A stretch of DNA of 64,000 bases from NCBI RefSeq assembly GCF_016907795.1, contig NZ_JAFBCR010000001.1, positions 2,542,001 through 2,606,000 on the forward strand, in the 5' to 3' direction. Shown here one piece after another: positions 16,834-26,600 of this stretch. A program made the position numbers and the translations under genes. Under the pieces are notes generated by a model. It was not told where the DNA came from. It made no database searches and saw nothing but the letters and a program-made list of their open reading frames with translations. Numbering within the stretch: position 1 is the stretch's first letter; every line of letters begins with the position of its first letter. This DNA is from Kocuria palustris. Its GTDB lineage: Bacteria > Actinomycetota > Actinomycetes > Actinomycetales > Micrococcaceae.

Positions 16834-17625
16834 TCAGTCCCCGATCAGCTCGAGCGCCTGGTCGTGCAGCAGCCCGTTGCTGGCCACCGCATTGCCGCTG
16901 AACGGGCCGGGGGCTCCGTCGAGGCCGGTGAAGCGCCCGCCGGCCTCCTCCACGATGGGGACCAGCGCGGCCATGTCGTACAGGTTCAGCTCCGGCTCGG
17001 CGGCCAGGTCCACGGTGCCCTCGGCCACCAGGCAGTAGGACCAGAAATCGCCGTAGGCGCGGGTGCGCCAGACGCGGTCCGTGAGCTCCAGGAAGTCCTC
17101 GCGCCGCCCGCGCTGCCTCCACCCGCTCAGCGACGAGTAGGACAGCGAGGCGTCTTCGAGCCGATCCACGGACGAGACGCTCAGCCGCTCGGCCTTGGCC
17201 AGGGATCGTCCTGCCCAGGCCCCGGTGCCGGCTCCGGCCCACCAGCGCCGCTGCAGGGCGGGGGCGGAGACCAGCCCCACCACGGGGACGCCGTCGTCGA
17301 TCAGGGCGATCAGCGTGGCCCACACGGGCACGCCGCGCACGAAGTTCTTGGTGCCGTCGATCGGGTCCACGACCCACTGCCGGGATCCGGAGCCGGTGGT
17401 GCCGAACTCCTCGCCGAGCACGGAGTCCCGGTTGCGGACCCGGGCCAGCTGCGCGCGGATGAGCTGCTCGGCATCGCGATCGGCATCGGTCACCGGGGTG
17501 AGATCGGGCTTGGTCTCGACCTGAAGCTCCTGGGAGCGGAACCTGGCCATGGTGAGCGAGTCGACGGTGTCGGCGAGCACGTGGGCGAGGCGGAGGTCGT
17601 CCGTGTAGGAACCGTGAGGGCGCAT
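16834..17625 (-). CDS. hisN: histidinol-phosphatase / inositol monophosphatase family
   Basis: This 263-residue protein has the three metal-binding motifs of the inositol monophosphatase family: GEEFG, WVVDPIDGTKNFVRG and LYDMAALVPIVEEAGG. The family is Mg-dependent and lithium-sensitive. Members at this locus (after aroA and rsgA in actinobacteria) are usually the histidinol-phosphate phosphatase HisN. It is the last gene of the leftward cluster, 21 bp after rsgA. It also has its own likely leaderless promoter (TAGCCT 7 bp before the ATG). An inositol-1-phosphatase role cannot be ruled out. Confidence 0.82.
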   Translation of the reverse strand: MRPHGSYTDDLRLAHVLADTVDSLTMARFRSQELQVETKPDLTPVTDADRDAEQLIRAQLARVRNRDSVLGEEFGTTGSGSRQWVVDPIDGTKNFVRGVPVWATLIALIDDGVPVVGLVSAPALQRRWWAGAGTGAWAGRSLAKAERLSVSSVDRLEDASLSYSSLSGWRQRGRREDFLELTDRVWRTRAYGDFWSYCLVAEGTVDLAAEPELNLYDMAALVPIVEEAGGRFTGLDGAPGPFSGNAVASNGLLHDQALELIGD

Positions 17626-17632
17626 GCGCTCC

Positions 17633-17638
17633 AGGCTA
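17633..17638 (-). promoter_or_regulatory. -10 box before hisN
   Basis: On the minus strand TAGCCT ends 7 bp before the hisN ATG, in the rsgA-hisN gap. It would give a leaderless hisN transcript besides read-through from rsgA. Confidence 0.4.
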
Positions 17639-17646
17639 GCGGAGGC

Positions 17647-18756
17647 TCAGGCCCCCAGGGTCTTGGACTCGGCCTCCTGCTCGTGTCCGGAGCTCAGCAG
17701 GCGCCGCAGCGACTCCAGGCGCTCGGGGCCCGCCTGACCTGCGCGTCCCTGCATTACCCATGCGTCGAGGGCGCAGCCGGGCGCCTCGGCCAGGTGCGTG
17801 CAGCCCTTGGGGCACTCGGCGATGGCCGGGCCCAGCTCGTCGAAGGCCTCGACGATCCGATCGGGCTCCACATGCGCCAGGCCGAACGAGCGCACACCGG
17901 GGGTGTCGATGATCCACGTGCCGGCGGGGGAGTCGGGGACCCGCAGCGCCAGCGCCGAGGACGAGGTGTGCCGACCGCGACCGGTCACGGCGTTGACGCC
18001 GCCCGTGGCCCGCTGTGCGCCGGTCAGGGCGTTGACGAGCGTCGACTTGCCGACGCCGGAGTGGCCGAGCATCACGGAGACGCTGCCCAGCAGCCTCTCG
18101 CGCAGCGCGTCGACCAGCTGCTGATCCAGCGGCAGCGAGTCCTCCTCGGCCGCTGCCGCGCCATCGCCGGCGGCTCCGGAGGTCAGCACGGACAGCTCGA
18201 GCGCCCGGTAGTGCTCGATGAGCCACGACGGGTCCTGCAGATCCGTCTTGGTGATGATCAGCAGCGGCTCGATGCCGGCGTCGTAGGCGGCGACCAGGGA
18301 GCGGTCGATGAAGCCCGTGCGCGGCTCCGGATCCGCGGCCGCCACCACGATCACCAGACGGTCGGCATTGGCCACGACCACACGCTCGACGGGATCGGTG
18401 TCATCGGCGCTGCGGCGCAGCAGCGTGGTGCGCGGCTCGAGGCGCACCAGCCGGGCCAGGGTGTCCGGGCGTCCGGAGACGTCCCCGACGAGGCCGACCC
18501 TGTCACCGGCCACGATGGGGGTGCGGCGCAGCTGCTTGGCGCGCACCGCGGTGACCAGGCGCTCGTCGTCCGAGGACTCGTCGACGACAGCGGTGAACCG
18601 ACCGCGGTCCACCGCGACGATCCGCCCGATCACGGCGTCCTCGTAGGCGGGCCGCTCCTTGGTGCGCGGCCGGGAGCCCTTCTTGTTGGCCCGGACGCGA
18701 ACGTCCGACTCGTCCAGCTCGTCCCAGGACGATGCCCTGCGATCAGCGCGCGCCAT
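17647..18756 (-). CDS. rsgA: ribosome small subunit GTPase RsgA
   Basis: RsgA is a circularly permuted GTPase that checks late maturation of the 30S subunit. The 369-residue protein shows G4 (IITKTDL) before G1 (LGHSGVGKSTLVNAL) and G3 (IIDTPGVRSFG), the permuted order. A C-terminal zinc-knuckle segment (CPKGCTHLAEAPGC) follows. The ATG at 18756 overlaps the aroA coding end by 14 bp, and an ATG 54 bp upstream is less likely. It lies in the doxX-aroA-rsgA-hisN operon. The N-terminal OB domain (about 50-110) is preceded by a basic, probably flexible tail. Confidence 0.92.
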   Translation of the reverse strand: MARADRRASSWDELDESDVRVRANKKGSRPRTKERPAYEDAVIGRIVAVDRGRFTAVVDESSDDERLVTAVRAKQLRRTPIVAGDRVGLVGDVSGRPDTLARLVRLEPRTTLLRRSADDTDPVERVVVANADRLVIVVAAADPEPRTGFIDRSLVAAYDAGIEPLLIITKTDLQDPSWLIEHYRALELSVLTSGAAGDGAAAAEEDSLPLDQQLVDALRERLLGSVSVMLGHSGVGKSTLVNALTGAQRATGGVNAVTGRGRHTSSSALALRVPDSPAGTWIIDTPGVRSFGLAHVEPDRIVEAFDELGPAIAECPKGCTHLAEAPGCALDAWVMQGRAGQAGPERLESLRRLLSSGHEQEAESKTLGA

Positions 18757-20236
18757 GGCTGTCTGAGCGCTGGGGAACGGGGGAGGACCCGGGCTGGACG
18801 GGCACGGCACCGGTGTCCAGCACGGAGCCGGTGACCATCTGATTCCACAGCTGCGGGAACTGCGGCAGGGTCTTGGCGGTCGTGGCGATGTCCTCGACCT
18901 GCACCCCGTCCAGGACCAGTCCGATCACGGCGGCGGCCGTGGCCATGCGGTGGTCCTCGTAGGAGCGCATGACGGCCGGGTGCAGCTGCCCCGGCTCGAT
19001 CCGCAGGCCGTCGGCGGTCTCCTCGGCGCGGCCGCCGATCCGACGGATCTCCGTGACCAGGGCGGCCAGACGGTCGGTCTCATGCCCGCGGAGGTGGGCG
19101 ATCCCGCGAAGCACCGATGGCGAGTCCGCCACCGCGCAGATCGCCGCGACGGTCGGTGCGAGCTCCCCGGCCTGGCTGAGATCGAGGTCCACGCCGTGCG
19201 GCGGCTTGGACGCGCTGACGGTGAAGGTCCCGTGCTGGCCGTCGGCCTCCGGCTCCAGGCTCACCTGCGCCCCGAAGGCGGGGAGGATCTGCTGCCAGTG
19301 GGCTCCGCCCTGAGTGGTGCGCAACGGCCAGCGGGGGATCGAGACGGTGCCGCCCGAGACGACGGCCGCCGCCAGGAACGGCCCGGCATTGGACAGGTCC
19401 TGCTCGATGCTCAGATCGACGGCCTGCACGGTCCCGGGGGACACCGACCAGGCGGCGGGCTCGGAGCCCTCGACGCGCACACCGGCCTCCCGCAGGGTCT
19501 GCAGCGTCATCTCCACGTGGGGCAGGGACGGCACGCCTGCGCCGTCAGCGCCCACGTGGCGCAGCTGCAGGCCGTGCTCGAAGCGGGCGGCCACCAGCAG
19601 CAGCGCCGAGACGAACTGGGACGACTCGGAGGCGTCGATGCTCAGCTGCCCGCCGGGCAGGGCACCACGGCCGATGACGGCGAAGGGCAGGCGCCCGGGC
19701 TCGCCGAGCTCCTGGACCTCCACGCCGAGCCCGCGCAGGGCCTCGATGACCGGCCCCATGGGTCGGCGCTCGGCGGCGGCGTCCCCGTGGAACTCGGTGC
19801 GACCGGGCACCAGGGCCGCCAGGGCCGGCACGAAGCGCATGACGGTGCCGGCCAGCCCGCACTCGATCCGCCGCTCGGTCGCCGTTCCGGCGGCATCCTC
19901 AGCGGCCGCCTGCGTCCGCAGGTGCTCGAACGGGATGGGGGTGATGAGCCAGTCGTCGCCGAAATCTCCGTGGCCCGGGACGTCCTCCACCCGGGCGCCG
20001 AGCTCGCGCAGGGCCTGGGCCATGAGCTCGGTGTCCCGGGAGCGCAGCGGAGCCCTCAGGCGCGACGGGGCATCGGCCACGGCGGCCAGCAGCAGCCAGC
20101 GGTTGGTCAGCGACTTGGACCCGGGGACGGTGAGGGAGGCCTGGACGGGACGGGAGCCGAGGAAAGGAGCCGGCCACAGCGACGTGGCTGCGACCGGCTC
20201 CTGGTGCTCGGGCTCCTCCGGGAGATCGCGGGTCAC
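18743..20236 (-). CDS. aroA: 3-phosphoshikimate 1-carboxyvinyltransferase (EPSP synthase)
   Basis: AroA joins phosphoenolpyruvate to shikimate-3-phosphate in the shikimate pathway. The 497-residue protein carries VPGSKSLTNRWLLLAAV (PEP/S3P-binding lysine), ECGLAGTVMRFVPALAAL and YEDHRMATAAAVIGLVL. It is some 60 residues longer than usual because of an N-terminal extension and loops. The GTG at 20236 is preferred because GGAG lies 6 bp before it. Longer in-frame extensions run antisense-like low-complexity sequence through the doxX-type gene. It overlaps rsgA downstream and follows the DoxX gene by 46 bp. Confidence 0.92.
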   Translation of the reverse strand: MTRDLPEEPEHQEPVAATSLWPAPFLGSRPVQASLTVPGSKSLTNRWLLLAAVADAPSRLRAPLRSRDTELMAQALRELGARVEDVPGHGDFGDDWLITPIPFEHLRTQAAAEDAAGTATERRIECGLAGTVMRFVPALAALVPGRTEFHGDAAAERRPMGPVIEALRGLGVEVQELGEPGRLPFAVIGRGALPGGQLSIDASESSQFVSALLLVAARFEHGLQLRHVGADGAGVPSLPHVEMTLQTLREAGVRVEGSEPAAWSVSPGTVQAVDLSIEQDLSNAGPFLAAAVVSGGTVSIPRWPLRTTQGGAHWQQILPAFGAQVSLEPEADGQHGTFTVSASKPPHGVDLDLSQAGELAPTVAAICAVADSPSVLRGIAHLRGHETDRLAALVTEIRRIGGRAEETADGLRIEPGQLHPAVMRSYEDHRMATAAAVIGLVLDGVQVEDIATTAKTLPQFPQLWNQMVTGSVLDTGAVPVQPGSSPVPQRSDSHGAR

Positions 20237-20282
20237 GCAGTGCTCCGTTCGGGGTTCGACGAGGTGGTTCGGCGAAGGGCGC

Positions 20283-20921
20283 TCAGCGCTTCTTCTGTGC
20301 CTTCTTGGCGGCCTTCTGCGCCTGCTTGATGCGCTCGGCCGAGCGCTTCTGCGCCTGCTCGGCAGCCTTCTTGGCCGCCTTGCGGGAGCCGCGGGTGGAC
20401 TTCTCAGCGGACTTCTGGGCCTGCTCGAGGCGCTTGGAGGCATCGGCGGCGAAGCTGCTGGAGGACTTGGTGGCCGCATCCACGAAGTGCTTGGCGCGCC
20501 AGGCCAGCGACGGACGGCCGTTGGTGTCCACGGTGGCCAGCATGGTGGCGCCGATCAGCGACACGTTCTTCAGACCGGAGTTGCGGCGAGCGGCCTTCTG
20601 CTCCTTGGAGCCGTGCTCGGCCGCCTGGAAGTCCAGGTACGCGTTGAGGCTGGTGGTCACGACCAGCACGGAGGCTGCGGTGCGGGGGAACTTGCCCAGG
20701 CCGTAGGCGACACCGGCGGTGACCTGCGCGGCGGCCAGTCCCTGCGCCACGACGGCGCTGTTGGACACGGCCGACTTGGCCTGCGGGACGGCGCGCTCGA
20801 CGCCGGTCAGGACCGGGGCCAGGTGCTCGGCCGAGCGCGACGAGTTGCGGAAGGCGTCGACGCCGTTGACCACGAAGCCGGTGGCCAGCAGCGGACGGGC
20901 GATGATGCGGATGATGCTCAT
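20283..20921 (-). CDS. DoxX-family membrane protein with basic tail
   Basis: This 212-residue protein starts with a DoxX-like membrane domain: [20 protein letters not shown], then helices around 55-75, 78-100 and 118-130. It ends in about 60 residues made almost only of Lys, Ala, Arg, Gln and Glu ([20 protein letters not shown]). DoxX proteins have been linked to redox and sulfur stress in actinobacteria. Its place opposite sigR fits that. AGGAGG lies 8 bp before the ATG. The histone-like tail may bind nucleic acid or acidic lipid head groups, which is speculative. Confidence 0.8.
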   Translation of the reverse strand: MSIIRIIARPLLATGFVVNGVDAFRNSSRSAEHLAPVLTGVERAVPQAKSAVSNSAVVAQGLAAAQVTAGVAYGLGKFPRTAASVLVVTTSLNAYLDFQAAEHGSKEQKAARRNSGLKNVSLIGATMLATVDTNGRPSLAWRAKHFVDAATKSSSSFAADASKRLEQAQKSAEKSTRGSRKAAKKAAEQAQKRSAERIKQAQKAAKKAQKKR

Positions 20922-21129
20922 AAGGGGTCCTCCTGTATGTACTGGCGGTCCGGCGTGCGCGGACCGGTGGCCCTTGTTACCGGCCATCCTAACCAGGCTG
21001 TCGGTCACCGCACCGGCGCTGGCCCGAGGTGTCGGGACGGCGTCACGATCCGGCGGCCGGAAGGGGCTGCCTGCACAGCGCTTCACCTGCGCCGCGCGGA
21101 GGTCCGGGAGGTCGCGGCCGCGACCCGGC

Positions 21130-21155
21130 GGAATAGACAGGCCCCGCCGACCGTT
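21130..21155 (+). promoter_or_regulatory. SigR-type autoregulatory promoter
   Basis: GGAAT (21130-21134) and GTT (21153-21155) are separated by exactly 18 bp, matching the SigR/SigH consensus GGAAT-N18-GTT. It lies 68 bp before the sigR start at 21223. The 300-bp gap between the doxX-type gene and sigR holds this promoter and the start region, with no other gene. Confidence 0.8.
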
Positions 21156-21222
21156 GCGCGTTGTCGACGCACCGGGAGGCAGACAGACCCTGCCGGACCC
21201 GACAGGACAGGAGAGGAGGGAC

Positions 21223-22095
21223 ATGGTGCTGACAGCGACCCGCACGGCCGCGACTGCTCCGGCCCGCCTAGACTTGTCCGCGATGAGCGAAGCAGATGAC
21301 ACCGCGGACCGGACCAAGCCGAGCGCGCAGGACGGCCCCGTCGAGACCGCGCCCGATGACGACCTGATGGCCGAGTCCGGCCCGGCTGCCCCTGAGGAGC
21401 AGCCCGTGGACCTCGAGACCGAGACCCCGGAGCAGCGTGCCGAGCGCTTCGAGCGCGAGGCCATGGTCTACGTCGACCAGCTCTACGCGGCGGCGCTGCG
21501 CATGGCGCGCAATGCCGCCGATGCCGAGGATCTCGTCCAGGAGGCCTACACCAAGGCGTTCTCGTCCTTCCACCAGTACCGCCCCGGCACGAACCTCAAG
21601 GCCTGGCTGTACCGGATCCTGACGAACACCTACATCAACCTGTACCGCAAGCGCCAGCGCGAGCCCAAGCAGGCGGACACCGAGACGGTCGAGGACTGGC
21701 AGCTGCACCGCGCGGAGCAGCACACCTCCTCCGGCCTGCGCTCGGCGGAGGTCGAGGCCCTCGACCACCTGCCCGACTCGGACGTCAAGCGCGCCCTTCA
21801 GGAGCTGCCGGAGGACTTCCGCATGGCGGTCTACCTCTCCGATGTGGAGGGCTTCGCCTACAAGGAGATCGCCGAGATCATGGGCACGCCGATCGGCACC
21901 GTGATGTCGCGGCTGCATCGTGGCCGTCGGCTCCTGCGCGAGATGCTCAGCGATTACGCGGCCGACCGCGGGATCGACACCACCAAGGGCGGTCGCCGCA
22001 AGTCCTCCGCCACGCAGAGCGCGGCCGCCGACACCAAGTCCGCCGCCAGGGCCCGGGCCGCCCAGCGCACCACCGACGAGAAGCAGAAGGACTGA
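21223..22095 (+). CDS. sigR: thiol-oxidative-stress sigma factor SigR/SigH
   Basis: This 290-residue ECF sigma factor directs the disulfide-stress regulon. After an acidic N-terminus of about 75 residues, region 2 ([20 protein letters not shown] and [20 protein letters not shown]) and region 4 ([20 protein letters not shown]) are clear. A basic Ala/Lys tail ends the protein. The ATG at 21223 has a strong GGAGAGGAGGGA ribosome site. A second ATG at 21283 (MSEADD) has no ribosome site but sits 8 bp after TAGACT, so a shorter form from a leaderless transcript is possible. rsrA follows after 2 bp. Confidence 0.92.
   Translation: MVLTATRTAATAPARLDLSAMSEADDTADRTKPSAQDGPVETAPDDDLMAESGPAAPEEQPVDLETETPEQRAERFEREAMVYVDQLYAAALRMARNAADAEDLVQEAYTKAFSSFHQYRPGTNLKAWLYRILTNTYINLYRKRQREPKQADTETVEDWQLHRAEQHTSSGLRSAEVEALDHLPDSDVKRALQELPEDFRMAVYLSDVEGFAYKEIAEIMGTPIGTVMSRLHRGRRLLREMLSDYAADRGIDTTKGGRRKSSATQSAAADTKSAARARAAQRTTDEKQKD
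21269..21274 (+). promoter_or_regulatory. possible internal -10 box for a short SigR form
   Basis: TAGACT ends 8 bp before the in-frame ATG at 21283. The same box and spacing precede guaB1 in this window. It would yield SigR lacking the first 20 residues. Confidence 0.4.
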
Positions 22096-22097
22096 CC

Positions 22098-22424
22098 ATG
22101 ACCGATTCCCAGCGCGATGCTCACGACGACGGCGCTCCCTGCGGCTGCTCGCAGGCCCAGCTCGAGCGGATCCACGAGTACCTTGACGGCGCCCTGACCG
22201 TGGACGACGTCCGCGCCATCGCGGAGCACCTGGACGACTGCCCGGACTGCACGCACGAGCACGACCTCGAGCGGGAGATCCGCACCGCGGTGCGGCGATC
22301 CTGCGCGGAGACCGCCCCGGAGACCCTGCGGGCCTCGATCATGTCCCGCATCAACGAGGCCTGCGGCCGCACCGAGGCCGGAGCCCAGGCGGAGTCGGAG
22401 TCCGTCCGCCAGAGCACCCAGTGA
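22098..22424 (+). CDS. rsrA: zinc-containing anti-sigma factor RsrA
   Basis: RsrA holds SigR inactive in reducing conditions and releases it when its zinc-bound cysteines form disulfides. The 108-residue protein has the ZAS motif H-x3-C-x2-C (AEHLDDCPDC, about residues 47-56) and an upstream Cys pair (CGCS) near residue 13. It is translationally close to sigR (2 bp gap) and ends before a strong terminator. Confidence 0.92.
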   Translation: MTDSQRDAHDDGAPCGCSQAQLERIHEYLDGALTVDDVRAIAEHLDDCPDCTHEHDLEREIRTAVRRSCAETAPETLRASIMSRINEACGRTEAGAQAESESVRQSTQ

Positions 22425-22459
22425 GCACAGTCGCGGGAGAGCTGTCCCCGCGCGCATGA

Positions 22460-22516
22460 CGAAGGCCCCGACCGGAGGAGCTCGAGGATCTCGAGCCGCC
22501 CTGGTCGGGGCCTTCG
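22460..22516. terminator. bidirectional terminator, rsrA / bL37 gene
   Basis: CGAAGGCCCCGACC (22460-22473) pairs with GGTCGGGGCCTTCG (22503-22516), and an inner GCTCGAG/CTCGAGC dyad lies within. It is between convergent genes. Confidence 0.75.
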
Positions 22517-22550
22517 CTCACTGCTGTCCCAGTCCGGCCCGGGAACGGGC

Positions 22551-22625
22551 TCAGGAGTTGGGGCGCTTGCCGTGGTTCGCCTTGTTCTTGCGGCGGTCCT
22601 TGCGCTTGCGTCCACGCTTGCTCAT
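22551..22625 (-). CDS. 50S ribosomal protein bL37 (24 residues)
   Basis: The complete protein is 24 residues: MSKRGRKRKDRR followed by KNKANHGKRPNS. Very basic peptides of this pattern (AURKAIP1/COX24 domain) are the actinobacterial ribosomal protein bL37, seen in mycobacterial 50S structures and coded next to the sigma/anti-sigma pair. GAGGAGG lies 5 bp before the ATG. It is easily missed because of its size. Confidence 0.9.
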   Translation of the reverse strand: MSKRGRKRKDRRKNKANHGKRPNS

Positions 22626-22762
22626 GCGTGCCTCCTCGGTCGAGTGGTCGGGGATCCGACGGGGGCGGACGGCGTGGGACCGCCCGCAGCCTTCCGCGGA
22701 CATCCGCCCATTGTTCCACATCCGCGCATGCGGAGGGAACGAGGCGGCGCCGATCGCGCGGA

Positions 22763-23362
22763 TCACTGCGGCTCGGGCAGATCCAGCCAGGAGTACCAGC
22801 CGCGGTGCAGCACGAGCCAGGCGATGAGGCCGTAGCCGGCCTGGCCGGGGCTGCCGTCGTTCGCCGAGAGGTCCTTGCGCCACTGCTCGTGGTGCTGCAG
22901 CGGATTGAAGGTGTCGACGTAGATGTGGTTGCGCCGAGTGACGACGTCCGCGAAGGCGGCCGAGAGATCGGCGATGCGCCGGTTGCGATCCGGGTCCAGG
23001 GTGGGCGGGGGGCCCAACACGAGCACCTTCACGTTGGACTGCGCCGCGGTGTCGACCATGTTGGCCATGTGCAGGCGCGAGCGCGCCGTGGTGATGGCCA
23101 GGTCGACGTCGCGCGTGGACGGAGCGATCACCAGGCGGTTGTCCGCACCGGCGGCGAAGCGGAGGGAGGCCTCGCCGAACCAGCGGTCGTTGAGCGCCTC
23201 GCTGCCCTCGCCGGGGGCGGCGAGGACGTAGGAGGAGATCGGGACCACGTCATGGGGCGTGCGGGCCAGCACGCGGCCGTACCAGCCAAGCGCCCGGGGG
23301 TCTCCGGCGCCGGCCAGCAGCTCGTCGCCGACCGCGACCATTCTGATCCTGCGTTGCTCCAC
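22763..23362 (-). CDS. SGNH-fold protein lacking catalytic residues
   Basis: This 199-residue protein follows the plan of GDSL/SGNH esterases, but the active-site blocks are altered. Block I reads VAVGDELLAG (Glu where the Ser nucleophile should be). The usual GxND block reads APSTRDV. Block V reads NDGSPGQAGYGLIA (no His after the Asp). The GPPP motif and fold-determining segments remain. It is probably a non-catalytic binding protein. The GTG at 23362 is chosen because AGAGGAA lies 4 bp upstream; an in-frame GTG at 23389 has no such site. It lies between kgd and the bL37 gene on the same strand. The role is unknown. Confidence 0.7.
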   Translation of the reverse strand: MEQRRIRMVAVGDELLAGAGDPRALGWYGRVLARTPHDVVPISSYVLAAPGEGSEALNDRWFGEASLRFAAGADNRLVIAPSTRDVDLAITTARSRLHMANMVDTAAQSNVKVLVLGPPPTLDPDRNRRIADLSAAFADVVTRRNHIYVDTFNPLQHHEQWRKDLSANDGSPGQAGYGLIAWLVLHRGWYSWLDLPEPQ

Positions 23363-23557
23363 GGGGTTCCTCTTCTTGATGTTCAGCACGGATGGTGGGC
23401 GGTGCGGTCCGGGCCTCGGGGGAGGGCCTCGATCGGGCCGCCGGTGACTCAGGCACCCGTCTCATGCAGCCTGTGCCGCCGCTGTGGCAACGGTACATCC
23501 TGCGGGGCCGCGCACGGGCACCGCGCGGGACATGGGACGACGGGTGACGCCTGGTCG

Positions 23558-23617
23558 TGACGACGGCGCCCGGCCCTCCTGCCGCCGCAGCGGGAGGCGG
23601 ACCGGGCGCCGTCGTCA
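23558..23617 (-). terminator. kgd terminator
   Basis: A perfect 16-bp stem (23558-23573 with 23602-23617) with an inner CTCC/GGAG-type dyad lies 28 bp beyond the kgd stop codon. Confidence 0.7.
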
Positions 23618-23644
23618 GGTGCGCCCTGGGGCGCGGCGATCGGC

Positions 23645-26600
23645 TCAGCGGCCCTCGAAGAGCTCCTCGATGAGGGTCTCGAGCTCGAGGGAGTGGCGCT
23701 TGGCCGAGCCGGCTGCCGGGGAGGCCGAGGCCGGGCGCGAGACCAGCGAGACGCGGCGGTCGAGCTCCGGGACCAGGTTGACGGCCATGAAGGGCCACGG
23801 GCCCTGGTTGGCCGGCTCGTCCTGCGCCCACACGACCTCGGCGTTCGGGTACTTGGCCAGCTCCGCGCGGATCTCCTCGCTCGGCAGCGGGTAGAGCTGC
23901 TCGACGCGCACGATGGCGGTGCTGCGATCGTCGCTCTTCTCGCGGTGCGCGGCGAGGTCGTAGTACAGGCGGCCGGAGACGAGCACCACGCGGGTGACCT
24001 TCTCGGCATCCAGACCGGCCTGGTCCTCGATCACCGGGCGGAACGTGCCCGAGGTGAAGTCCTCGACCTGCGAGCTGGCGGCCTTCAGCCGCAGCAGCTG
24101 CTTGGGGGCGGCCACGATCAGCGGCTTGCGAGGACGGGCGTAGGCCTGACGACGCAGCATGTGGAAGTGGTTCGCCGGGGTCGACGGCTGCGCCACGATC
24201 ATGTTGCGCTCGGCGCACAGCGCGAGGAAGCGCTCGATGCGGGCCGAGGAGTGGTCCGGGCCCTGACCCTCGTAGCCGTGCGGCAGCAGCATGACCAGCG
24301 ACGAGCGCTGGCCCCACTTCTGCTCGGCCGAGGAGACGAACTCGTCCACGATCGTCTGGGCGCCGTTGATGAAGTCGCCGAACTGCGCCTCCCACACGGT
24401 CAGGGCGTCCGGGCGCTCGACGGAGTAGCCGTACTCGAAGCCGAGCACGCCGTACTCGGAGAGCAGCGAGTTGTAGATCGCCAGCGTCTCCTGGTCATCG
24501 ACCAGGCCGTTGATCGGGATCCACGGCTTGCCGGTCTCGTTGTCGAAGAGCACCGCGTGGCGCTGGGTGAACGTGCCGCGCTGGACGTCCTGGCCCGACA
24601 TCCGCACCGGGATGCCCTCCATCAGCAGGGAGCCGAAGGCCATGATCTCGCCCATGCCCCAGTCGATGCCGCCGTCGACGGTCATCTTTGCGCGGCGCTC
24701 GAGCAGCTTGGTGAGCTTGCGGTGGACCGTGAAGTCCTCCGGCGACTCGAGGTGGGCCTGGCCGATACGACGGGCGGTGTCCACGGAGATGGCGGTCGAG
24801 CGGGGGATGGAGATCCCGGAATCGGCCTGCTGGGCTGAGGGGCGCTCGATGTTCGAGATCGCGGCGGCATCGCCGGTGACCAGCGGGGCCTCGGAGGTCT
24901 GGGCCTCGTGGGTCTCGGTGAACACCCGCTCCAGGCGCTCCTGGTAGTCCTTGAGCGCGCGATCGGCCTCGTCCTGGCTGATGTCGCCGCGGCCCACGAG
25001 GTTCTCGGTGTAGACCCGGCGCGTGGAGCGCTTCTGATCGACCATGTCGTACATCACCGGCTGGGTCATCGAGGGGTCATCGCCCTCGTTGTGACCGCGG
25101 CGGCGGTAGCAGATCAGGTCGATCACGACGTCCTTGTGGAAGCGCTCGCGGTACTCGAAGGCCATCTGGCCCACGTGGGTGACGGCCTCGGGGTCATCGG
25201 CGTTGACGTGGAAGGTCGGCACCTGCACGGCGCGGGCGACGTCCGTGGCGTAGGTCGAGGTGCGACCGGCCTCCGGACCGGTGGTGAACCCGATCTGGTT
25301 GTTCACCACGACGTGCACCGTGCCGCCCGTGGCGTAGGCGGGCAGCTCGGCCATCTGCATGACCTCGTAGACCACGCCCTGACCGGCCATGGCGGCATCG
25401 CCGTGGACCTGGATGGGCAGCACCGGGAAGGTGCCGTCGCCCTCGGGGCCTGCGCCCAGGACATCGGTCTTGGCGCGGGCGACGCCCTCGATCACCGGAT
25501 CGGCGGCCTCGAGGTGCGACGGGTTGGCACCCAGGTAGACCTGGGTCTGGTTGCCGGCATCCGAGGTGAAGGTGCCCTCGGTGCCCAGGTGGTACTTGAC
25601 GTCGCCGGAGCCCTCGGCGCGGGGATCCTGGCCGCCGTCGAACTCGCGGAAGACCTGGGCGTAGGACTTGCCGGCGATGTTCGTCAGCACGTTGAGGCGC
25701 CCGCGGTGGGCCATGGCGATGGCCACGCCGGCGAGGTTCTGATCGGCGGCATCGGAGATCACGGCGTCGAGCAGCGGGATCAGCGACTCGCCGCCCTCCA
25801 GCGAGAAGCGCTTCTGGCCGACGTACTTGGTCTGCAGGAAGGTCTCGAAGGCCTCGGCCGCGTTGAGGCGGCTGAGGATGCGGAACTGCTCCTCGCGCGA
25901 GGGCTTGGTGTAGCCCTTCTCCAGGCGCTCCTGGAAGAACTCGCGCTCCTGGGGGGCGTCCAGGTGCATGTACTCGACGCCGATCGTGCGGCAGTAGGCA
26001 TCGCGCAGCAGGCCCAGGATGGTGCGCAGGGTCAGCATGCGCGCCCCGCCGAAGCCGCCGGTGGGCCACTCGCGGTCCAGGTCCCACAGCGACAGGCCGT
26101 AGGTGCGGATGTCCAGATCCGGGTGGGCGCGCTGTTCGTAGCCCAGCGGGTTGATGGCGGCCATCAGGTGGCCCCGGACGCGGTAGGCGTGGATCAGCTG
26201 CTGGATCCGGGCGACCTTGTTGACCTCGGTCTCCGGGTTCACCTGGTTGTCGGTGACCCAGCGCACGGGCTCGTAGGGGATCCTCAGCCCGTGGAAGACC
26301 TCGTCCCAGAACTCGTCGCCGAGCAGGTAGGACTCGATCAGTTTCAGGAACTCGCCGGAGCCGGCGCCCTGGATGACGCGGTGGTCGTAGGTCGAGGTCA
26401 GGGTGATGACCTTGGAGATCGCATTGCGCGCCAAGGTGCGGGGGGAGGAGCCGCGGAACTCGGCGGGGTAGTCCAGCGCGCCGACGCCCACGATCGTGGC
26501 CTGGCCCTTGGACAGGCGGGGCACGGAGTGCACGGTGCCGATGCCGCCGGGGTTGGTCAGCGAGACCGTGGTGCCGGCGTAGTCGTCCATGGTCAGCTCG

